Shown: positions 47,164 through 55,869 of the stretch, one piece after another
Layout of the letters: each line of letters opens with the position of its first letter
Position numbering within the stretch: position 1 is the first letter of the stretch
Assembly (NCBI RefSeq): GCF_029871235.1
Contig: NZ_SSOM01000029.1
Location: forward strand, 1-64,000
DNA: 64,000 bases
From: Pseudomonas sp. BN411
GTDB lineage: Bacteria; Pseudomonadota; Gammaproteobacteria; Pseudomonadales; Pseudomonadaceae
Direction of reading: 5' to 3'
Translations under genes and position numbers: made by a program
Notes under the pieces: model-generated
Seen by the model: only the letters and a program-made list of their open reading frames with translations
Database searches by the model: none
Told to the model about the DNA's origin: nothing

Positions 47164-48381
47164 CTACCCCCTGAAGAGTCGGCCGAAGGTACGTTTCAAC
47201 AGACCCTGGCTGGCACTCTCCGCCCCCGCCAAGTCCTCGCACAGAGCGTTCAACGCCAAGGTCACTGGCGCTCGCGGCGAGTGCAGCGCCAGAGGCACTC
47301 CGGTGTTCTGGCTTTCACTGACAACGGCGTAGTCGTTGGGCAGTTTCTGCACGTCCGAACAGCGCAAGGTTTCGGCGATATCCTTGAGGGTCACCGGCGA
47401 AGCCTTGTTGTAGCGGTTGACCACCACCTGCAGGCGATTGCCCTGCAGGCCAAGATCGTCTCGCAGGATGCGCACCAGGCGATTGGCGTCTTTGAGGTGA
47501 CTGAGGCTCTGCTGCACAACGATCAGCACCCGGTCCGCTTGCTCCAAAGTGACGCCGGTGAGGTGATCAATTTGCCGCGGCAAGTCCACCACCACCCAGT
47601 CGTAGGTGCTGCGGGACAGCCGCAGCAACGCCTCCAACTGTTCCAGCCGCACGTCCTGGGCCAGGCAAAGCTCATCGGATCGGCCACCAAGCACATGGAG
47701 AGTCGGACTGAAATGGCTGCAGAAACCGCGCAGGGCCATGCCATCCAGTTCCTCTACCTGCTGCAGCACGTCCAAGTGACTGTGCCCGGGGTGGACATCC
47801 AGGTAATGTGCAGCGCTACCGAATTGAAGGTCCAGGTCCAGCAGCAAAGTACCTGCACCACGACTGCTGAGCTGGTGCGCCAGATTGCAAGCCAACAGGG
47901 TGGCGCCGGAGCCCCCCTTGGCGTTGATCACCGCCAGCACCTGGCCACCGCCGGTTGGTCCGGCGCTGGACTCCTGGACCAGTCGGCAGAGCGCTGCGCG
48001 CAGGTCTTCCTCAGTGACCGGCTCGGGCAGGAAGTCGCGGGCGCCGGCCTGCATCGCCAGACGCATACCCTCGCGTTCATCCAAGGGGCCGCAAACCAGC
48101 AATGGCGGACGGTCGTGAACCGGCCGCTGGAGCAGCGCCGCCAATTCCTCGCGCCACAGGTGGCTAACCCGCAGCAGCAGAAGGTCGGGCTTTTGCTCCA
48201 GGCCGTAAAGCGGGTCCGTATGGCCGTTGGTGACCAATCGGGTACTCACCACTAGCCCCGACAGGCGCTGGCAATATCCCTGCAGGTGGCGCAGCGCCGC
48301 AGCGTCGCGACTGCTGATGAGCAGGCGCTGACCCGACTTTCCATTGCCCTGGACGGGCGCAGTTTCTCTGGTCTTCAGCAT
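47164..48381 (-). CDS. tadZ: TadZ/CpaE ParA-like localisation protein
   Basis: 405 residues. N-terminal receiver-like domain (about 25-150), then a MinD/ParA-type domain with the deviant Walker A NAKGGSGATLLACNLAH and LLLDLDLQFGSAAHYLDV. The catalytic Lys of KGGVGKT is replaced by Ala in SGAT, as is usual for TadZ, so it binds but does not need to hydrolyse ATP well. It positions the pilus machine at a pole. It overlaps the TadE-like gene by 7 bases. Confidence 0.9.
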   Translation of the reverse strand: MLKTRETAPVQGNGKSGQRLLISSRDAAALRHLQGYCQRLSGLVVSTRLVTNGHTDPLYGLEQKPDLLLLRVSHLWREELAALLQRPVHDRPPLLVCGPLDEREGMRLAMQAGARDFLPEPVTEEDLRAALCRLVQESSAGPTGGGQVLAVINAKGGSGATLLACNLAHQLSSRGAGTLLLDLDLQFGSAAHYLDVHPGHSHLDVLQQVEELDGMALRGFCSHFSPTLHVLGGRSDELCLAQDVRLEQLEALLRLSRSTYDWVVVDLPRQIDHLTGVTLEQADRVLIVVQQSLSHLKDANRLVRILRDDLGLQGNRLQVVVNRYNKASPVTLKDIAETLRCSDVQKLPNDYAVVSESQNTGVPLALHSPRAPVTLALNALCEDLAGAESASQGLLKRTFGRLFRG

Positions 48382-48881
48382 GGTGTAATCCCCGGGGCGA
48401 CGCCAACCTCGGCATGGCGGCCAAGGCTTTCGCGCGGCATGGTCGACCTGAACACCGGTAGCGTGAAGCTGCCGCCGAAACCAGGGATCAGGAAGTCGAA
48501 ATTGAAGTTCTGCACGCGCAGCTCTACGTAGCGGATAGCCCGGAAGCCATTGGCCCCGACGAGATCGTTGGGACTGGCGACGGTTGCACCGTTCTGGTCC
48601 AGATAGACGAGGCTGAGATCCGCCGTATCCAGGCTATTGATCAGGCTGCTGGCACCGCTGTCGGTTGCCGCGTTGAAGATGGCCCGGCGCAAGACCACCG
48701 GATCGCTGATATCACACACTGCGGCCAGGCGAGCGCCACGCCGCACGGTCTCATTCAAGGCATTCACGGTGAACAGCAGGCGCCCCATTTCCAGCACAGA
48801 GAAAAGTACGAAGAAAAGTACTAGCCCAACTAGAGCGAACTCCACCGTGTAGAGCCCGCGCATCCGCCTGGCGTTCATCAC
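48375..48881 (-). CDS. TadE/TadF-like pseudopilin (second)
   Basis: 168 residues. The N-terminus RGLYTVEFALVGLVLFFVLF is a type IV pilin-like hydrophobic segment. TadE and TadF are minor pseudopilins processed by the TadV peptidase. Position after the first TadE suggests TadF, but sequence alone does not separate the two. Its ATG overlaps the end of the upstream gene by 4 bases. Confidence 0.82.
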   Translation of the reverse strand: MMNARRMRGLYTVEFALVGLVLFFVLFSVLEMGRLLFTVNALNETVRRGARLAAVCDISDPVVLRRAIFNAATDSGASSLINSLDTADLSLVYLDQNGATVASPNDLVGANGFRAIRYVELRVQNFNFDFLIPGFGGSFTLPVFRSTMPRESLGRHAEVGVAPGITPC

Positions 48882-49354
48882 AGAGCCCTCATCACAGTGG
48901 TGGATACCAGCGGGAAGTCCAACCTGATCGCACGCCCGACCAAGAGCGGAAGACCACTACCAATCAGGGGCTGGAAGGTGTAGCTGATGCTCACCTGTAC
49001 ATGGTTGGTGGTGCCGGCCACAGCGGTAACCTGCACATTGGCGGCACTCAGCCCAGGCACCACCGGCTGCATCCCCGAACGCACCACCGGCGAGCCGTAG
49101 ACGACCAGGTTCTGGGTCTCCGTACGCAGGGCAGAGGTGACATCCACCCGCCCCAGGGTGTGGTTGTAGGAATTGGCTGCGACGTAGCGCACGGCATCGC
49201 GGTTGGCCTGCAGCAGGCTGTTGTACTGGAACAGCATGCGGCCAAACTCGGCAACGGCGAACAGCAGCAACAGCAGCAGTGGCACGGCAACGGCGAACTC
49301 CACCATGGCTGCACCGCACTGGCCACGCGCCCCTCTGCAAGCATGAAGTCCCAT
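48878..49354 (-). CDS. tadE: TadE-like pseudopilin (first)
   Basis: 158 residues, with GAAMVEFAVAVPLLLLLLFA as the conserved TadE-type N-terminal helix after a short basic leader; the E is the pilin Glu5 equivalent. About 40 residues at the N-terminus contain Cys and Arg, then the helix. The start could also lie at a later codon, but no ATG is well placed. Minor pilin of the Tad pilus. It starts 8 bases after tadG. Confidence 0.85.
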   Translation of the reverse strand: MGLHACRGARGQCGAAMVEFAVAVPLLLLLLFAVAEFGRMLFQYNSLLQANRDAVRYVAANSYNHTLGRVDVTSALRTETQNLVVYGSPVVRSGMQPVVPGLSAANVQVTAVAGTTNHVQVSISYTFQPLIGSGLPLLVGRAIRLDFPLVSTTVMRAL

Positions 49355-49362
49355 GGCGCCTC

Positions 49363-50742
49363 CTACGAGTCGCTGCTCGGCGTGCGGCTGTCGTCGGTAT
49401 AGGTCTTGTACAGTTGGATGATCTGCGGGCCGAATTCAGTGGCCGGAGTGGGCCCCGGCAGGTCGTCGCCCTCGCACTCGCGAACGAACTGGCCAAGCAA
49501 CCAGGCACTGCCGCCCTGCTGATCCATGGGCTGGAGCACGAAGAAGCAAGCGAAGCCCAGCACGGGTACCGACGCGGTCCCGCCATCGGTGCCGCTACAG
49601 CGGCCGATCACGATTTTCAGCATGCGGCGCTCGAACACACCACCGCTCCGGCAACCCGAAGCCGAGGGATTGCCGATGCAGGCTGCGGTGCGGGTCCGCC
49701 AATCGTTGTAATCGAATAGTGCGGTACCACCAGCAGTCGTGAGGTTGCCGCTGGTATCGTTGCTAACCAACCCACCACCGCTACCGAGGTAGTTAACCTC
49801 ACCGGTGTCCAGGTTGGGTTCCAGGGCACCCTTGCCATTGCCGAGCTTCTCGTAGTCGACCACCAGGTCCGGCGGATAGCTGCTCTCGGAAAGTCCACCA
49901 CCTTGGTACTCGCCGAAACGGGTGTTAAGCCCTTGCACAGAGGGCCCCACGGTATTTCCAGGCTTGGTGGCGACGTTCTCGCCGATGTTCGGGCAGACGG
50001 TACCGCCACCGGCCAGCAAGTCCCGCACCGTATTGCCGCCATTGCCGAAGTCCAATAGCTGGAAGTTGCCCGGGCCAATGCCTGAGGTGTTGTTCTTGGC
50101 GGTTTTCAGCACCTCCAGATCGCCTAGGCGATATCCCCAGTAGAGTCCGTTCGCCGGGTCATGCTGGCCAGCACCTGTGTCGCCGCAGACCATCAATGGC
50201 GCCAGGTCACAGGGGCTGGTGGGACTTGGTCCCGCCGTGGCGATAGCGGCTACTGCCTTACCTGTTCCGACGCCACCAATGAACTCTAGGGCTCCCCAGA
50301 GAATGCCGGTCAGCGGGTATCGGGGAACTGATACCCGCACATACCGCGGACTGCTTCCCACTGGACCGGCGACGGTAAAGGGACCATAGACGCTGGCCGA
50401 CTGGGTAACCACGACGAAACCAGTGTTGGCGGATAGTGCCGTGGCCAGTTCACGATTGCCCGCAGCAGCGGCATTGAGCGCCAGGGTCTGCAGCGCCGCC
50501 TCCCGCGCTAGCCTTGCGGCGTCCGGCGATCCCTGAACCTGACTGAGGGTCTTGGCGCCGCTGAGGGCGGCGGCATCCACCGCATTTTGTAGGCGGGTCT
50601 TGTTCACCAGCAGGTGGCCACCGTCCAGCGCCAGGGCGGCTATGGCCACCAGGGCGAGCATCGCGACCGCCAACAGCGCCATGACCGAACCCCGTTCGCG
50701 CCGGGGCATGGCGCATGGTCTTCCAGGGACTCTCGGGCTCAT
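49363..50742 (-). CDS. tadG: TadG-like pilus protein
   Basis: 459 residues. The N-terminal segment RGSVMALLAVAMLALVAIAA leads into the Tad-like motif ALDGGHLLVNKTRLQNAVDA and AALSGAK, diagnostic of TadG/TadE_like Flp domains. The rest is a Gly/Ser/Pro-rich extracellular domain. A GAGG site lies 9 bases before this start; one 5 codons upstream overlaps the previous gene. TadG is larger than the two TadE proteins, and may be a tip or base protein. Confidence 0.86.
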   Translation of the reverse strand: MSPRVPGRPCAMPRRERGSVMALLAVAMLALVAIAALALDGGHLLVNKTRLQNAVDAAALSGAKTLSQVQGSPDAARLAREAALQTLALNAAAAGNRELATALSANTGFVVVTQSASVYGPFTVAGPVGSSPRYVRVSVPRYPLTGILWGALEFIGGVGTGKAVAAIATAGPSPTSPCDLAPLMVCGDTGAGQHDPANGLYWGYRLGDLEVLKTAKNNTSGIGPGNFQLLDFGNGGNTVRDLLAGGGTVCPNIGENVATKPGNTVGPSVQGLNTRFGEYQGGGLSESSYPPDLVVDYEKLGNGKGALEPNLDTGEVNYLGSGGGLVSNDTSGNLTTAGGTALFDYNDWRTRTAACIGNPSASGCRSGGVFERRMLKIVIGRCSGTDGGTASVPVLGFACFFVLQPMDQQGGSAWLLGQFVRECEGDDLPGPTPATEFGPQIIQLYKTYTDDSRTPSSDS

Positions 50743-50753
50743 GGCTGCCGGCC

Positions 50754-51029
50754 TCACTCGTTTCCGATGTTGATCTCGATGGGCTGGCCGACCTGCGAGG
50801 CATTGCCCTTGGTGCCGCGATAACCGTCCATGACCTGTTCGGTCAGGGCACCATCCATGCCGGCAGGCGACACCCCGGTGCCGGGATTGGCAGCGCGCTG
50901 CTTGTCGGCAATCTGCTGGTAGCTGGTCTGGTAGACGCTGTACCCGAGGGTGCCGACGCGACCTTCTTCATAGTCCATGACGCAACCGCCACAGAGCGCC
51001 AGCATGCAGACGGGAATGATCGTTTTCAT
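50754..51029 (-). CDS. Small lipoprotein in the Tad operon
   Basis: 91 residues. A signal peptide ends in the lipobox LCGGC (Cys16), so the protein is lipid-anchored. The mature part (YSVYQTSYQQIADKQRAANP) is polar with no recognised fold. It lies between the secretin gene and tadG, where some systems carry rcpB-like or pilotin genes; I cannot assign it. ATG 51029 has GGAG 8 bases upstream; a TTG two codons earlier is weaker. Confidence 0.75.
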   Translation of the reverse strand: MKTIIPVCMLALCGGCVMDYEEGRVGTLGYSVYQTSYQQIADKQRAANPGTGVSPAGMDGALTEQVMDGYRGTKGNASQVGQPIEINIGNE

Positions 51030-51044
51030 GTGCAAAGTCTCCGG

Positions 51045-52547
51045 CTACTTGAGGTCATGGCCGAAACGGCCTTCGCTGACGCCAAGGCTGACGGGCACCG
51101 GCCGGCCGGCCTCGCGCCCCTTGGTCTTGCCGAGCAGATAGAAATCCTGGTCGCTGGGCTCGACGAACTTCTCGGTAGGCAGGCGCACGGTCCTGGCATC
51201 CACCGGCTTGGCCAGGTGCGGCGTAACCAGGATCACCAATTCGGTTTCGCCGTTGATGAACTGCTGGCTGCGGAACAGGTGCCCAAGTACCGGAACATCG
51301 CCCAGGCCCGGGAAGCGGCTGACGAAGTCGCGGGTGTTCTCGCTGATCAAGCCGGCGATGGCGATGGTCTGGCCGTTACCGAGTTCCACGGTGGATTGCG
51401 CGCTGCGCTTGGTCAGCGAAGGGATGACCTGGGCGACGCCGTCACCCAGCACACTGTCCAAGCCGGTATCCAGCACCAGGGAGTTAGCGTTGGAAATCTC
51501 GCTCACCGAGACATTGAGATTCAGGTTGATGCGCCCTTCATCCAGTACCACCGGAAGGAATTTCACCCCGACACCGAACTCCTTGAATTCGATGGTGATG
51601 CCCTCGTCCTCGGTGATCGGAACCGGGAACTCACCGCCCGAGATGAACTCAGCCTGCTGCCCGCTCAGCGTGGTCAGGGTGGGTTCGGCCAGCACTTTGG
51701 CCGAACCATTATCCTTGGCAGCTTCGAGGACGACGTTAAAGAGGAAGTCATCCGACAGGAACTGGCCGAAAAAGCCCTTGCCATTGCCAAGCAAGGAAGT
51801 CGGGTTGACCAAGCCGTCCGCGTCGAATCCCAGCCGCTGGCCGTTGTTGAAGCCCCCCGTGGTCCAGTTGCCGTTCCTGCTCAAGGCATTGAAACGGACG
51901 TCCAGGCTCTTGAGCAGGTTGCGTTGCATCTCGGCCACCTTGACCTCCAGCATCACCTGCTGGGTTCCGCCAACGGTGAGCAGGTTGATCACCTCCAGCG
52001 ATTGCGCCGGGGCCTGCTTCGCCTGCTCGCCCTCCCCCTGCACGATGCTGGAAGTCTGGGCGGAGTAGGACTTGGCTACCTTCACCGCTGTATCCATCAC
52101 TGAGGCGTTGCTGACCTGGCCACGCAGCACCAGCGAACCCTGGGCGCTGAATACCTCGATGCGCTCATTGGGCATCAGTTGGTGCAGCTTTTCCTTGAGG
52201 CCGGCAAGATCGTGCACCACATCCAGTTCGAGGCTGTCGATCAGGCGATTGTTGTTGTCCCACAAGAGCACGTTGGTGCTGCCCAGGGAGCGACCGAGCA
52301 GGTAGAGCTGGTTGGGCGTTGTCATGAGGATGTCGGCGATCTCCGGGTTGCCCACCGAGATGCGCTTGACCGCCGCGCGGGTGGTCAGGACGCGCGCCTT
52401 GTAGATGGGAACCTGGATGTGGCCGTTGTTTTGCGCGGACATCCCCACCACCGCTCCCGAGGGCTGCGCCGCAGGCACGGGAGCCGGCTGTACCGTCCAG
52501 GCCAGCAGCAGTACTGCCAGGGCCCCTAGTTTGCGAATGCCTTGCAT
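51045..52547 (-). CDS. rcpA: RcpA/CpaC outer-membrane secretin
   Basis: 500 residues with a signal peptide (about 27 residues). N-domains (RAAVKRISVGNPEIADILMT, a BON-like region) are followed by a secretin domain with SGGEFPVPITEDEGITIEFK and the C-terminal VPVLGHLFRSQQF. It forms the pilus gate in the outer membrane. It lies 15 bases before the small lipoprotein gene and is 51 bases from cpaB. Confidence 0.93.
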   Translation of the reverse strand: MQGIRKLGALAVLLLAWTVQPAPVPAAQPSGAVVGMSAQNNGHIQVPIYKARVLTTRAAVKRISVGNPEIADILMTTPNQLYLLGRSLGSTNVLLWDNNNRLIDSLELDVVHDLAGLKEKLHQLMPNERIEVFSAQGSLVLRGQVSNASVMDTAVKVAKSYSAQTSSIVQGEGEQAKQAPAQSLEVINLLTVGGTQQVMLEVKVAEMQRNLLKSLDVRFNALSRNGNWTTGGFNNGQRLGFDADGLVNPTSLLGNGKGFFGQFLSDDFLFNVVLEAAKDNGSAKVLAEPTLTTLSGQQAEFISGGEFPVPITEDEGITIEFKEFGVGVKFLPVVLDEGRINLNLNVSVSEISNANSLVLDTGLDSVLGDGVAQVIPSLTKRSAQSTVELGNGQTIAIAGLISENTRDFVSRFPGLGDVPVLGHLFRSQQFINGETELVILVTPHLAKPVDARTVRLPTEKFVEPSDQDFYLLGKTKGREAGRPVPVSLGVSEGRFGHDLK

Positions 52548-52598
52548 ATCCCTCTCCTCCTCTGACTGGCCGCAACTGCACCGGCCCGCTGGGCTCGG

Positions 52599-53408
52599 CT
52601 AGAACTGCGCCTTCGCCACTTTCACTTCAGTGCCACGGATGATGATCACGCCGCTGGGACCTTCCATCCGGCGCACCACGGGACGAGGTGCGACCGGTAC
52701 AGCCGGTTTGGCCGGCGCGGGTTTGGCCGCTGCAACGGCCTCGGTCTTCTTGCGATCGTCCAGGGGGTTGCGCAGGGCAAGCTGCAGGCGACCTTCGCTC
52801 ATGGCCTTGACCAGCACTTCGGCCTCCTTGGGCGTCATTTCCAGGGTCACGGCGCGCACCACCACGGGCTGGGTCTTGTCGGTGCTGGCGGTCTGATCCA
52901 CGGCCAGCACCCTCAGGTCCTGAAGGATGGTCTTGGACTCGCTGTCGTTGCTGGAACCACCTACCTGTCGGGTGGCCAGTACGTCGACACGGTTACCCGG
53001 CAGCAGGAAACCACCGACACCCACCACGTCATCGACCCGTACCGATATCGCGCGCTTGTCCGCCTCGATCAGCGAAGCGAGGGTACTGCCGCCCAAGTGT
53101 TCGGCCACCCGCGCACTGCGCAGGATGTCGCCACGCAGCATGGGGAAGGTGGCGATCTTGCCCACCGCCTTGTCGGTCGCGTCCAGGGCGTCGTCGGGTA
53201 CGGTGCCCTTGGGCATGCGTACCAGGGTCACCTGCTGAGCCTCGATCATCTGCCCGAAGGGAATTTCCACCGTGGCCACCACCACCGCCTGGAGGTTGTC
53301 TTCCGGACTGGCGTTGAGCTTGGCGCTCAGCCAGTTGTTGGCCATCCAGGCAGCCCCCAGCCCCAGCAGCAGGGACAGGGCAATCAGGGAGAAGGTGCGT
53401 GCGCTCAT
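52599..53408 (-). CDS. rcpC: RcpC/CpaB pilus assembly protein
   Basis: 269 residues. One N-terminal membrane helix (FSLIALSLLLGLGAAWMANN) precedes a SAF domain (PFGQMIEAQQVTLVRMPKG) and a CpaB repeat domain (KTILQDLRVLAVDQTA). It is thought to bridge the secretin and the inner membrane. The C-terminus is Ala/Lys/Pro-rich. It is separated from the AAA gene by 12 bases. Confidence 0.92.
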   Translation of the reverse strand: MSARTFSLIALSLLLGLGAAWMANNWLSAKLNASPEDNLQAVVVATVEIPFGQMIEAQQVTLVRMPKGTVPDDALDATDKAVGKIATFPMLRGDILRSARVAEHLGGSTLASLIEADKRAISVRVDDVVGVGGFLLPGNRVDVLATRQVGGSSNDSESKTILQDLRVLAVDQTASTDKTQPVVVRAVTLEMTPKEAEVLVKAMSEGRLQLALRNPLDDRKKTEAVAAAKPAPAKPAVPVAPRPVVRRMEGPSGVIIIRGTEVKVAKAQF

Positions 53409-53420
53409 GTCGGTTTCTCC

Positions 53421-54743
53421 TCAGCCAAGGAAATCCAGCTGGACGAAGTAGTTGTGCCAGGCCCATTCCAGGTCCTGCGGCGACAGGGGGCCCGAGCCGT
53501 CGAGGTAACGCTGGCGGTCCAGCGCCATGCCCAGCAGGTCCCGTGGGTGGCAGGGCACCAGCGGCATGCCCTGGCGCTCGTAGAGCCCCTGAAGCACGTA
53601 GCGCAGCAGAATGGGATCGAAGGGAATACCCAGCCGCTCGGTCTCCTGGCGCCAGATGCGTTCGAACTCCTGGGGCTGCAGGTAGTTGAAGTGCAGCTTG
53701 TAGCCAATGCGCCGGAGGAAGGCTTCGTCGGCCAGCTCCAGCGGATTGAGGTTGGTGGAGAACACCAGGATCAGGTCGAAGGGCAGCTCGCAGTGGCGCC
53801 CACCGCCCAGGTTGAGGAAGTCGCGTTTCTCTTCCATGGGCACGATCCAGCGATTCAGCAGCTCGGCCGGCGCCATGCGCTGGCGGCCCATATCGTCAAT
53901 GATGAACAGGCCGTTGCTAGCCTTCAGTTGAAGCGGTGCCTGATACAGCCGGCTGAAAGCGTCGTAGCGGATGTCCAGCTGCTCCATGCTCAGCTCGCCA
54001 CCGGTGATCAGGATCGGTCGCTTGCAGCAGAGCAGACGACGGTCGATGCCTTCGTCCAGCAGCAGCCGGTTGGGCTGCTCGCCATCGTCCAGGCGCTGGT
54101 GCACCTGAGGGTCGTAGATCTCTACCACCGCCTCGTTGATGGCGATGGCGTACGGTACCCAGATGGCCTCGTCAAACAACCGGATCAGGCGACTGCTGAT
54201 GTAGGTCTTACCGGTGCCGGCCGGGCCGTAGATCATGATGGCGCGGCCGGAGTTCATTGCCACGCCGAGCTGGTCCAGCATGTCGTCGGCTAGCACTACG
54301 CCCTGAAAGGCGCTGCGCATGTCACGCACGGTGATACGGCCATGGTGGATGGTCTGGAGCTTGAGCAGCGAACGGTAGGTGCCCACCGGGAAAGGCGCGG
54401 CGCCAATGTAGCCGCTGCGCGCCAGGGCATCCCGGGCGGCGCTGCGGCCTCGCTCGGTGAGGCCATAGCGCAGGGCTTGGCCACCCGACTGGCCCAGCAC
54501 TTCTATACGACCGTCCCTGCGCAGGAATGTGAGGACTTCCTCCAACACCGCGCCGGTCAGTGCCAGACGCTCCACCAGGTGCGGCAGGTCCAGGACACCT
54601 GCGTCGTGAAGATGTTTGCAGACCAGGTCGCCGAGGAAGTTCTCCGCCAGGCCGGTCTCACGGATATTGCGCGGCGGCGGCGCGAGTCGCTGCACCGACT
54701 CGCGTTCGCTGGGGTAAGCTCCACTTTCGCTGACGGCGTACAT
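53421..54743 (-). CDS. AAA ATPase with N-terminal winged-helix-like domain, Tad-linked
   Basis: 440 residues. About residues 30-105 look like a winged-helix pair (LVERLALTGAVLEEVLTFLR and GGQALRYGLTERGRSAARDA). Walker A is IYGPAGTGKTYISSRL near residue 170, Walker B LFIIDDMGRQ, sensor LVFSTNLNP, and an arginine near EAFLRRIGYK. The C-terminal third is helical. It is not part of the core Tad set (ZABC DEFG, Rcp) and I know no function. The place between the prepilin peptidase and rcpC suggests control of assembly or expression. Confidence 0.85.
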   Translation of the reverse strand: MYAVSESGAYPSERESVQRLAPPPRNIRETGLAENFLGDLVCKHLHDAGVLDLPHLVERLALTGAVLEEVLTFLRRDGRIEVLGQSGGQALRYGLTERGRSAARDALARSGYIGAAPFPVGTYRSLLKLQTIHHGRITVRDMRSAFQGVVLADDMLDQLGVAMNSGRAIMIYGPAGTGKTYISSRLIRLFDEAIWVPYAIAINEAVVEIYDPQVHQRLDDGEQPNRLLLDEGIDRRLLCCKRPILITGGELSMEQLDIRYDAFSRLYQAPLQLKASNGLFIIDDMGRQRMAPAELLNRWIVPMEEKRDFLNLGGGRHCELPFDLILVFSTNLNPLELADEAFLRRIGYKLHFNYLQPQEFERIWRQETERLGIPFDPILLRYVLQGLYERQGMPLVPCHPRDLLGMALDRQRYLDGSGPLSPQDLEWAWHNYFVQLDFLG

Positions 54744-54758
54744 TATCGAACTCCCGTT

Positions 54759-55277
54759 CTACTGGCCGAACGGCTGCCAAAAAACACTGGCCAGCGTTCC
54801 GAACAACACGGCAATCGCGAAGGGGAATGGCTTGCCGGCCACCTCGCCGGCATCCGGCGCGACGTAGGTCTGCAACCGGAACATCAGCCAGTAACGGCCC
54901 AGGGTCTTCGGCAGTTGGCCACGCACCAGCACCAGCGTCAGACCACAGAGCCCCCCCGCCATAAGGCTGAAAGCGGCAGCCCAGGTCGTATCCAGGGGAG
55001 ACAGGAAGGTACCAGCCATGGCCATCAGCTTGACGTCACCTGCTGCCATGCCGCCCAGGGCATACAACGGGAGAAAGGCCGCCAGGCCAATCATCATGCC
55101 CAGGACGCTAAGTCCAAGGCCGAGCGCCCCCTGGGAATAGATCTGTCCGGTGATACCCAGTCCGATCCCCAACAGCACCAGGAGATTGGGGATGCGGTGA
55201 CGGGCCAGGTCGACCATCACCGCAAGGCCCAGAAGCCCCAGCAACAAGGGAATGGAGGCGAGATGCTCGATGGCCAT
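54759..55277 (-). CDS. tadV: TadV/CpaA prepilin peptidase (A24 family)
   Basis: 172 residues with about five membrane helices. The two catalytic Asp are in MVDLARHRIPN and MAAGDVKLMAMAG (the GxGD region, here AAGD). It cleaves the Flp and TadE leader peptides. In-frame codons to 55343 cross the flp 3' end; ATG 55277 fits the family start. It follows flp by 25 bases. Confidence 0.9.
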   Translation of the reverse strand: MAIEHLASIPLLLGLLGLAVMVDLARHRIPNLLVLLGIGLGITGQIYSQGALGLGLSVLGMMIGLAAFLPLYALGGMAAGDVKLMAMAGTFLSPLDTTWAAAFSLMAGGLCGLTLVLVRGQLPKTLGRYWLMFRLQTYVAPDAGEVAGKPFPFAIAVLFGTLASVFWQPFGQ

Positions 55278-55302
55278 TTCCAGCCTTCCTGCTCCGGGCG
55301 AA

Positions 55303-55497
55303 CTAGCAGTTAGCGCCGCCGCCGACGGCGTTGCACACCGCATTCATCCTGGTTTCCACATTGGTGCCAAGAGCTGTGAAGGTTGCGGCCACCACGGCCG
55401 TGATCAGCCCACCGGCTACGGCGTACTCGACGATGGTCAGGCCGTCTTCGTCTTTCAGGAACTTCATCACCGAAGTCTTGATCGCTTCAAAAGTCAT
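55303..55497 (-). CDS. flp: Flp-type pilin precursor
   Basis: 64 residues. The leader MTFEAIKTSVMKFLKDEDG ends at Gly; cleavage before LTIVEYAVAGGLITAVVAAT would leave the Flp motif with Glu5 and Tyr6. A short Cys-containing tail (CNAVGGGANC) could form a disulfide. Small 'major subunit' of the Tad pilus. It is the first gene of the operon. A much longer in-frame 5' extension to 55641 lies in the promoter region and is not conserved. Confidence 0.95.
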   Translation of the reverse strand: MTFEAIKTSVMKFLKDEDGLTIVEYAVAGGLITAVVAATFTALGTNVETRMNAVCNAVGGGANC

Positions 55498-55573
55498 TTC
55501 GCCCACCTCACTCTCAGTTGTTTCCACAAGTCCGGCGACGCTCTTCGCCCCGCCTGAGTCCACCCTAGATTTC

Positions 55574-55754
55574 CCCAAAAGTGGGGGGTTAGGAGTTTTT
55601 TGCGGATCCCTAGGACTTTCTTGCGCGCCGTCGACAAGCAACGGGCAAATCGCTCAAGCCCAGCAAGGGCGCGGCTTACAGAGGGGTGACTGGTCGGGTG
55701 ACGAACGGTAGGGACGGCTTGGAAGCCGCGAAAAATGGGGCACCCACTTTTGGG
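55574..55754. promoter_or_regulatory. Paired CCCAAAAGTGGG motifs between flp and its divergent regulator
   Basis: CCCAAAAGTGGG occurs at 55574-55585, and its exact complement CCCACTTTTGGG at 55743-55754, in inverted orientation. The 372-base gap between flp and the AraC-type gene is otherwise empty of genes. Two identical sites in an intergenic region between a pilus operon and its likely regulator are good operator candidates. Function not shown. Confidence 0.55.
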
Positions 55755-55869
55755 TAGAACGGTGTTGTTGGACGTTGCGGGGGCTTATAGGGATTGGTTC
55801 TTTGAGGTAATGGCACACTGACAATACTGCACCTCGGGGAACCACAATAATTTGGCGCAGGGTTAGAAC

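Noticed and set aside
55498-55641. Longer flp reading frame starting at 55641
   Set aside because: The extra 48 residues have no Flp character, and the short form has the standard leader and cleavage site.
55813-55840. TGGCAC...TGCAC as a sigma-54 promoter before the AraC-type gene
   Set aside because: The spacing between the GG and GC elements is about 15 bases instead of 10, so it does not fit.
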